From: CAZPEV01 sp964585635
GTDB lineage: Bacteria; Zixibacteria; MSB-5A5; GN15; JAAZOE01
Direction: 5' to 3'
Assembly (NCBI GenBank): GCA_964585635.1
Contig: CAZPEV010000004.1
Coordinates: forward strand, 1 to 49,161
DNA: 49,161 nucleotides
Position 1 is the stretch's first letter. Every line of letters begins with the position of its first letter. The notes beneath the pieces were generated by a model that ran no database searches, was not told where the DNA came from, and saw only the letters and a list, made by a program, of their open reading frames with translations. Both the position numbers and the translations under genes were made by a program. Below, piece after piece: positions 44,433 to 49,161 of the stretch.

Positions 44433-44516
44433 GGGCAAATCCGAATCCATTGGATACGGAGGGCGGCCCAGCCAAGCTTCCCCCGGCAGCCACAACTGCC
44501 GGGGTTCTATTTGCCC
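44433..44516 (+). other. Junction-like structured element of unknown class
   Basis: A closing stem GGGCAAAT (44433-44440) / ATTTGCCC (44509-44516) encloses two hairpins. The first is CCG-A-ATCC around ATT (44441-44459, one A-A mismatch). The second is a perfect 9-bp stem CCCCGGCAG / CTGCCGGGG with a 6-base loop (44481-44504). A third, weak GGC/GCC pairing between them is possible. This could be a structured RNA, or a DNA site that folds when single-stranded. The AGGGCAAA start and GCCGGGGTT end faintly recall GEMM-I (c-di-GMP) riboswitches, but the GAAA tetraloop and GCAAAGCC core are missing. The strand is not determined. Confidence 0.4.
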
Positions 44517-44730
44517 GAATATAAATGACTGAATTTTCAAATTGGTCACTTTTCAATCGTTTTTTGTAACTTTCTGCAAATTGTAAGTCGTTTAACCACA
44601 AGAAAATACATTTTGGGCATGCCATAATCATTTACAATGATGTGAAATTCAGTTTGACAGCCATTGCCTATCGCGGACCGAGGGATATCGAACCTTCACA
44701 GACCATAATAATCAGTATATGATAGCAATA

Positions 44731-44778
44731 TAATGCGGATAATGCAGACGGTGAAAGAGGAATTGCGGTAATTGCGAG
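44731..44778. repeat. Two pairs of 9-base near-tandem repeats
   Basis: TAATGCGGA/TAATGCAGA (44731-44748) and AATTGCGGT/AATTGCGAG (44761-44778) share a WAWTGCGR-like core. The second pair contains a 14-base sequence that reappears inverted in the promoter of the HTH gene at 45085-45099. They may be binding sites for the HTH protein or a recombinase. Confidence 0.45.
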
Positions 44779-45080
44779 AGTGAGCCTTTCCCTACAAAAT
44801 ATCACCAGCCAAGTCAGTGGATAATGATGTACAACGAGAGTTAACTGCATTCGGGGTTGGGGTACCGGACGCGGAATCAGACCGAAAGACCATAATTTGA
44901 CCACGAGGACCTTCTCAAAAACCGCCTGCTAAAGGGAGGAGCATTAAAGCTCGTCTTTCTCACCGATTCCACTTCCACACTTTCGAAAATTGATCATGGC
45001 TGATTGAGAAATCACCACCTCAATGACTCGGGAATCATTCTCAAGTCCTCTTATATTGTCTAGTTTCTTGTCTATGCCAC

Positions 45081-45109
45081 TTGACAATTACCGCGAATTG
45101 CTGCAATTT
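45081..45109 (+). promoter_or_regulatory. Promoter and palindromic operator for the HTH-helicase genes
   Basis: TTGACA (45081-45086) is followed after 17 bases by CAATTT (45104-45109). The perfect palindrome AATTGC-T-GCAATT (45096-45108) covers the end of the spacer and the -10 box, a typical repressor position. CAATTACCGCGAATT (45085-45099) also matches, inverted and with one base difference in length, the repeat at 44761-44774. Confidence 0.5.
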
Positions 45110-45158
45110 ACTGTGCATCGTAAGCGCTATGAATGGCTAATCAATTGAGGATATCAGT

Positions 45159-45365
45159 ATGGCTCTGATTTATGGGGACATCCGGACAATCGAAAGGTTT
45201 TCACGCCATTTGAATATCTCTAAGTCAACGCTATACAAACAGATCCAAGAAAGAAAGATCCGGGGTCAGAAGATCAGCCGCAGCTGGTGCTCTCAAAAAA
45301 ATGCGATTGATCACTGGCCGGAGAAATCGCATTCACACAGACGAGAGGCCGAGGTCGATAGATGA
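45159..45365 (+). CDS. Small excisionase/MerR-like HTH protein
   Basis: 68 residues; GAGG lies eight bases before the ATG. Almost the whole protein is an HTH_17-type domain: RFSRHLNISKSTLYKQIQER followed by a wing-like KIRGQKISRSWCSQKNAIDHW, resembling AlpA/excisionase-type regulators. It is the first gene of the plus-strand cargo, 112 bases before the helicase start. A palindrome in its own promoter suggests autorepression and control of the helicase operon. It could instead be a directionality factor for excision. Confidence 0.75.
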   Translation: MALIYGDIRTIERFSRHLNISKSTLYKQIQERKIRGQKISRSWCSQKNAIDHWPEKSHSHRREAEVDR

Positions 45366-45420
45366 CTTTCAATCTATTCAGTACGGCTGATAATGTAGTC
45401 GCAAGGCAGCCTGGCAGAAT

Positions 45421-45445
45421 CGGTAGGTGGCAACTACCGTCTTTT
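45421..45445 (+). terminator. Attenuator-like hairpin between HTH gene and helicase
   Basis: CGGTAG (45421-45426) pairs with CTACCG (45434-45439) around a 7-base loop, followed by TCTTTT. It is short, so read-through is likely; it may lower helicase expression relative to the HTH gene. Confidence 0.35.
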
Positions 45446-45477
45446 GCAGGGCACCATTTTGCGGGGGATTCCTTCGA

Positions 45478-48400
45478 ATGACTTCAAATTTGCCCAAACA
45501 GGGATCTGTAATAAGAAGTCCGCTCTTCCCAGAACCTGTTCAAGTAATAATCTGCAGTCAGCTTGGCGAATCTATCAAACTTGTGGGCAAAGGACTGGAT
45601 TCCGGAAAAGTGTATGAACCGATTCTTGATGCCAGCCAAGTTGCCTTGCTGCAGATCAGTCCTGAATTGCCACAGTTTAACGGATCTCCACTCCATTTCC
45701 GCCTGGGAATCGAAGCTCTACGCCTGGCACTGGCATATGAGTACGATCCGTATTTCTCTCTTTCCATTGCCCGGGTCGACCCACTGCCACATCAGCTTGA
45801 GGCCGTTTACGACTACTTCATCAAACTGCCGCGCATCCGATTCCTGCTCGCTGATGACCCGGGAGCTGGCAAAACAATTATGGCTGGCCTGCTCCTGAAA
45901 GAGCTAAAGATCCGCGGTTTAGTGAAGCGAACATTGATCGTCACACCCGCAAACCTAACCTTTCAATGGCAGCGTGAACTTAAAGACAAGTTCCGTGAAT
46001 CGTTTGAGATTGTCCGGGGCGACGTCCTTAGGGCCAACTACGGTACAAATCCGTGGCAGGAGAAAAACCAAGTTCTCACATCTGTGTCATGGGTCTCTCG
46101 TATAGAGGATGCTCGAGAGAGCCTTCTGCGGAGTAATTGGGATTTGATCATTGTGGATGAAGCTCACAAAATGAGCGCTTCAAGTCCCGATCATAAGACC
46201 CTTGCATACGAGCTTGGCGAAAATCTGTCGACAATGACAGATCATTACTTGCTAATGACGGCTACTCCGCACAAAGGAGACCCGGCCAATTTCTGTCTGT
46301 TCCTTCGGCTGTTAGACTCGGACGTGTATGCCGACGTTAAGAGCTTAGAAGAAGCCATGCAGCGGAACTCTGCTCCCTTCTATCTGAGACGTACTAAGGA
46401 GGCATTGGTCACATTCCCTGATCCAGATACCGGCCAAATAAAGAAGCTCTTCACAAAGCGGAATGTTCAGACCGTTCCTTTCCAAATCGACAGCGAAGAG
46501 TGGGATTTCTACGACGCATTGACCCGATATGTCGAAGATCAATCGATCAAGGCTCAAGCTACAAATGCCATAACTGGCCGAGCCATTGGATTTACAATGG
46601 CCATGTTGCAGCGGCGCTTAGCCTCGAGCATCTATGCTGCACGCCGTAGCCTAGAGCGCATGAGGGATAAGCGTAATGGCATACTTGACGATCCTCAGAG
46701 TTATCGGCAGGATCAGATCACAAAGAAATTACCGGATGACTTTGACGAACTGCCGGATGAAGAACAGCAGGAAATCTTGGCACAGCTTGAAGAAGTTGTC
46801 GCCTCGGTCGATCCGGGCGCTCTGCGTGACGAAATCATGCAGCTAACCAAGCTAATTGACCAAGCCCGGATTCTCGAACAGCGCGAAGTAGAAACCAAGC
46901 TTGTAAAACTTCGTGAGGTCATTTCCGATCAGGGAGTATTCAATGACCCGTCGACGAAGCTTCTGATATTCACCGAGCATAAAGACACTCTGGACTACCT
47001 TGTTGGCAAGCTCACCCAATGGGGCCTTGAGATCACGAAAATTCATGGCAGCATGAAAGTGGGCGACCGCGACTTGCCGGGATCACGGCTGCATGCTGAG
47101 CGGATATTCAAGGACCGCGACGGCGCTCAAGTCATGGTTGCCACCGAGGCCGCGGGCGAAGGTATCAACCTGCAATTCTGTTGGTTGATGATCAATTATG
47201 ACATTCCATGGAATCCTGTGCGCCTTGAACAGCGTATGGGCCGAATTCATCGATACGGACAAGAGAAGGACTGTCTCATCTTCAATTTCGTAGCTTCCAA
47301 TACGCGGGAAGGTCGCGTTATGGAAAAACTGTTTGAGCGGATCAAGAAGATTGAAGATGACCTTGATCCTTCACGCACCGGAAAAGTATTCAATGTTCTC
47401 GGCGACGTCTTCCCCGCTAATCAGCTCGAAAAGATGATTCGCGACATGTACTTACACAACCTGACTGAAGAAAGCATTAAGAGCCGGATTGTTGAGGAGG
47501 TCGATACAGTAAGATTCCGTCAGATTACCGACTCCACACTGGAAGGGCTAGCCAAACGGGAATTGAATCTGTCTGCCATCATCGGCAAGTCGGCTGAAGC
47601 CAAAGAACGTCGTTTGGTCCCAGAAGTGATTGAGGACTTCTTCACGCATGCCGGTCCCGTTGTCGGGTTACTGCCCAAAGAGGCCGTCGAAGGTAGCCAC
47701 GTCTACCGTCTTGGAAGGGTGCCGCGCCACCTATGGCCCATCGGTGATAAGCTCGAACCTCGATTCGGGAGGCTTGGCAAAGAGTACAAGCAAATTGTCT
47801 TCGACAAGAATCTGCTTGCCAAGGATGCGACCAGCGAATGGGTCACACCCGGCCATCCACTATTTGAAACGGTACGTCAGACGCTCTGGGAAGAGGTGCG
47901 CGAAGATCTGATGCGAGGAGCTATCTTCTTTGACCTGCACACCAAAGAGCCAAGCCACCTGGACGTTTTCTCTGCGTCGATTAAAGATGGATTGGGGAAC
48001 GAGCTGCATAGGCGACTATTCGTGGTTCAGTCATTTGCTGATGGACGACTATTGGTAAAGCAGCCCACTATCTTCCTTGACCTGGCTTTAGCAACAAAGG
48101 ATACCATTGCGACGGTGCCGGATGGTCTGCCAAGCCTTGAACAGCGCGAGCACGCCCTGGTAGAGCAGTCTCTTACCGAGTTTCTGGCCGAGGTGGCTAC
48201 CCAACGCTGTCGCGAAGCCGATACTGTCCGGCGCCATATTGAGATCAGTCTTAACGAACTGATTCACCGCCAGAATCTCACATATGCAGGACTTGCTGAG
48301 CAGCAAAGCAAACTTGGTACCACACCGCCTTGGTTGTCGGCAAGTATGAAACAGTGCGAAGATCGGCTGGAGGAGCTGAATTCTCGGCGTGAACGTCGTT

Positions 48401-48906
48401 TAGCTGATCTTGAACGCGAATGTCAGTGCATTATCGGCGATATTCAAAGAATCGGTTTCGCCTTGGTGGTACCACATCCGGAACGCACATCACCGTCACT
48501 CAGAACTATGGTACGGGATGATGAGATAGAGCGTATTGCCGTCCAGGCGGCCATCGCTCACGAGGAAGCTCAGGGCAGGCAGGTTGAAAGCGTAGAGGCA
48601 CAAAACCGAGGCTTTGATCTGATTTCGCGGCGGCCTCATCCTGAGGATCCGTCGACTGCCATCGACGTCCGATTTATTGAAGTCAAGGGTCGTGCCGCAG
48701 TCGGGGAAATAGCCCTTACGTCAAACGAATTCAAGACGGCGGAACGACTCAAGAATGACTACTGGCTGTATGTAGTCTATAACTGCGGCACCATCCCTGA
48801 AGTCTTGACCATATGCAATCCGGCTCGGCTAGAGTGGCAGCCTCTTATCAGAGTTGAGCATTATACTGTGACCGCAGCGGCTATCAAGGGAGCATCAAAT
48901 GGCTGA
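45478..48906 (+). CDS. SNF2-type DEAH helicase with C-terminal DUF3883-like domain (DrmD-like, probable anti-phage)
   Basis: 1142 residues from ATG 45478, about ten bases after GGGGGA; a GTG at 45427 would add 17. Superfamily 2 motifs are complete: Walker A DDPGAGKTIMAG (K132), DEAH at 227-230, TATPHKGDPANF (motif III), VMVATEAAGEGINL (motif V) and EQRMGRIHRYGQ (motif VI). An acidic, helical insertion (DDFDELPDEEQQEI) separates the two RecA-like lobes. The C-terminus (~1040-1140) has RGFDLISRR...RFIEVKGRA, the D...E-x-K arrangement of DUF3883/NOV_C domains, which resemble PD-(D/E)XK nucleases. This architecture fits the COG0553 helicases found in defence loci, including DrmD of class 1 DISARM. 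DISARM itself is not shown: drmA, drmB, drmC and the methylase are not in view, and the next gene is an ATPase. The downstream start overlaps its stop by 8 bases. Confidence 0.88.
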   Translation: MTSNLPKQGSVIRSPLFPEPVQVIICSQLGESIKLVGKGLDSGKVYEPILDASQVALLQISPELPQFNGSPLHFRLGIEALRLALAYEYDPYFSLSIARVDPLPHQLEAVYDYFIKLPRIRFLLADDPGAGKTIMAGLLLKELKIRGLVKRTLIVTPANLTFQWQRELKDKFRESFEIVRGDVLRANYGTNPWQEKNQVLTSVSWVSRIEDARESLLRSNWDLIIVDEAHKMSASSPDHKTLAYELGENLSTMTDHYLLMTATPHKGDPANFCLFLRLLDSDVYADVKSLEEAMQRNSAPFYLRRTKEALVTFPDPDTGQIKKLFTKRNVQTVPFQIDSEEWDFYDALTRYVEDQSIKAQATNAITGRAIGFTMAMLQRRLASSIYAARRSLERMRDKRNGILDDPQSYRQDQITKKLPDDFDELPDEEQQEILAQLEEVVASVDPGALRDEIMQLTKLIDQARILEQREVETKLVKLREVISDQGVFNDPSTKLLIFTEHKDTLDYLVGKLTQWGLEITKIHGSMKVGDRDLPGSRLHAERIFKDRDGAQVMVATEAAGEGINLQFCWLMINYDIPWNPVRLEQRMGRIHRYGQEKDCLIFNFVASNTREGRVMEKLFERIKKIEDDLDPSRTGKVFNVLGDVFPANQLEKMIRDMYLHNLTEESIKSRIVEEVDTVRFRQITDSTLEGLAKRELNLSAIIGKSAEAKERRLVPEVIEDFFTHAGPVVGLLPKEAVEGSHVYRLGRVPRHLWPIGDKLEPRFGRLGKEYKQIVFDKNLLAKDATSEWVTPGHPLFETVRQTLWEEVREDLMRGAIFFDLHTKEPSHLDVFSASIKDGLGNELHRRLFVVQSFADGRLLVKQPTIFLDLALATKDTIATVPDGLPSLEQREHALVEQSLTEFLAEVATQRCREADTVRRHIEISLNELIHRQNLTYAGLAEQQSKLGTTPPWLSASMKQCEDRLEELNSRRERRLADLERECQCIIGDIQRIGFALVVPHPERTSPSLRTMVRDDEIERIAVQAAIAHEEAQGRQVESVEAQNRGFDLISRRPHPEDPSTAIDVRFIEVKGRAAVGEIALTSNEFKTAERLKNDYWLYVVYNCGTIPEVLTICNPARLEWQPLIRVEHYTVTAAAIKGASNG

Positions 48907-49161
48907 CCCTCGGAATACGCTAAAGTCGAAATTCGACATCACGAGCAGATTCAACAATTATGGTTCAGTAATCGTGCGGGTAGTTATTAAGGGCTTCCGG
49001 TGTCACAAAAACACCATTATCGACGTTCGTAGTCCAATCGTGGCGTTCTGTGGCATGAATGGTACGGGGAAGTCCACCATATTGCAGGTGCTTTCGACCG
49101 CCTATCATGCAACCGGCCCAAACTGGCGCACTTTTTATATGCGTGACTTCTTCTTGAAAGG
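48899..49161 (+). CDS. RecF/OLD-like AAA ATPase, N-terminal part (cut by window edge)
   Basis: 87 codons are visible before the edge. The ATG overlaps the helicase stop (ATGGCTGA), so the two proteins are translationally coupled and probably act together. VIKGFRCHKNTIIDVRSPIV followed by FCGMNGTGKSTILQVLST is the opening of ABC/SMC-like ATPases of the RecF/OLD/AAA_15 kind: a core strand, then Walker A G-x-N-G-x-GKST. A nuclease (TOPRIM or HNH) often follows in such proteins, but that part is outside the window. The pairing with a DUF3883 helicase suggests DNA sensing or processing in a defence system. Confidence 0.85.
   Translation, partial: MADPRNTLKSKFDITSRFNNYGSVIVRVVIKGFRCHKNTIIDVRSPIVAFCGMNGTGKSTILQVLSTAYHATGPNWRTFYMRDFFLK

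Larger units (their letters stand above)
44210..45158. other. About 950 bp without a convincing gene, between recombinase module and defence genes
   Basis: No open frame here shows protein-like composition. It does hold, in order: a 10-base palindrome CTTGCGCAAG (44424-44433), a foldable element at 44433-44516, a degenerate tRNA 3'-end-like piece on the minus strand (44694-44669), two 9-base tandem repeat pairs (44731-44748 and 44761-44778), a stem ATTGAG/CTCAAT near 45003-45024 and the promoter/operator of the downstream HTH gene. The base composition is visibly more AT-rich than the chromosome to the left. Confidence 0.6.
41095..49161 (+). mobile_element. Left part of an integrative island at tRNA-Met, carrying probable defence genes
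   Basis: The segment begins at the 3' end of a tRNA, carries a tyrosine integrase next to it, then a second recombinase module and two excisionase-like HTH proteins. It switches to more AT-rich, less uniformly oriented sequence than the dense minus-strand chromosome to its left. Cargo starts at about 45.1 kb with a helicase and an ATPase. No repeat of the tRNA 3' end in direct orientation is seen before 49161, so the right boundary lies outside. The exact extent is an inference. Confidence 0.7.

Noticed and set aside
44433..44516. c-di-GMP-I (GEMM) riboswitch
   Set aside because: The closing sequences look similar, but the GAAA tetraloop and the GCAAAGCC core that contact the ligand are missing, and the next plus-strand gene is over 600 bases away.
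44078..44524. Plus-strand 148-codon open frame
   Set aside because: It begins opposite the HTH/Cys4 gene, has no SD and no recognisable domain, and ends inside the foldable element.
44564..44637. TTGTAA/TTACAA motifs shared with the integrase promoter as a common recombinase site
   Set aside because: The same 6-mer occurs in unrelated AT-rich promoters at about 10340 and 40840, so it is not specific.
44668..44904. Minus-strand 78-codon open frame in the non-coding gap
   Set aside because: No SD, composition not protein-like, and it crosses the tandem repeats; treated as non-coding.
45395..45450. tRNA-like sequence upstream of the helicase
   Set aside because: A hairpin and a GCAGG..ACCA-like stretch are present, but no acceptor stem or T arm can be formed.
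1..49161. CRISPR arrays, rRNA genes and IS transposases
   Set aside because: No regularly spaced repeats, rRNA-like segments or DDE/HUH transposase motifs were found on either strand.

Overview
The window looks like a G+C-rich chromosomal segment from an uncultured Gram-negative bacterium. It carries an RND efflux system with an outer-membrane channel, an outer-membrane porin-like cytochrome, a tandem dockerin of the GDAN...INVGDAVY...NYIFKGGP kind, FG-GAP repeat proteins and a FlgD-like C-terminal domain. That mix is most familiar from the FCB-side candidate phyla (Zixibacteria and relatives). The placement is an inference from protein style; no rRNA is present. Ten Ns at 8757-8766 mark an assembly gap, so this is probably a metagenome scaffold.

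Layout. 1-3.5 kb (-): a very large multi-PAS sensor protein, split by an in-frame TAA and cut by the window edge. 3.75-10.3 kb (-): a CusC-CusB-CusA copper/silver efflux operon; CusB crosses the N gap. 10.5-12.9 kb (-): a di-haem cytochrome c peroxidase followed by a one-haem, beta-barrel-like outer-membrane protein, ended by a good terminator. 13.1-23.4 kb (-): a secreted FG-GAP/dockerin protein, an exported prolyl oligopeptidase-family enzyme, tRNA-Arg(ACG), a membrane-anchored PP2C phosphatase, a thiamine pyrophosphokinase-like protein and a large secreted multi-domain protein.

23.6-40.8 kb: an exopolysaccharide or O-chain locus. One CelD-like acyltransferase lies on +. A long, tightly packed - strand operon holds three NodB/DUF2334-type deacetylases, a FemAB-like transferase, a DegT aminotransferase, four glycosyltransferases (three GT4, one GT2), a Wzx-type flippase, an O-antigen ligase/polymerase-type membrane protein and two more CelD-like acyltransferases. 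The composition resembles XrtA/PEP-CTERM-associated EPS loci, but no exosortase or priming glycosyltransferase is present. The products would build a lipid-linked oligosaccharide, N-deacetylate and acylate it, flip it and polymerise or ligate it.

41.0-49.2 kb: an integrated island beginning at the 3' end of tRNA-Met(CAT). It has a tyrosine integrase pointing away from the tRNA; an opposing three-gene module (HTH/zinc-ribbon-like protein, second tyrosine recombinase, excisionase-like protein); about 950 bp of AT-richer DNA without a convincing gene but with a junction-like foldable element and a shared inverted operator-like sequence; a small HTH regulator; a SNF2-type helicase with a C-terminal DUF3883-like domain (DrmD-like); and an overlapping RecF/OLD-like ATPase cut by the window edge. 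This is probably the left end of a mobile anti-phage defence island and is the most interesting part of the window. Its cargo and right attachment site lie beyond 49161.
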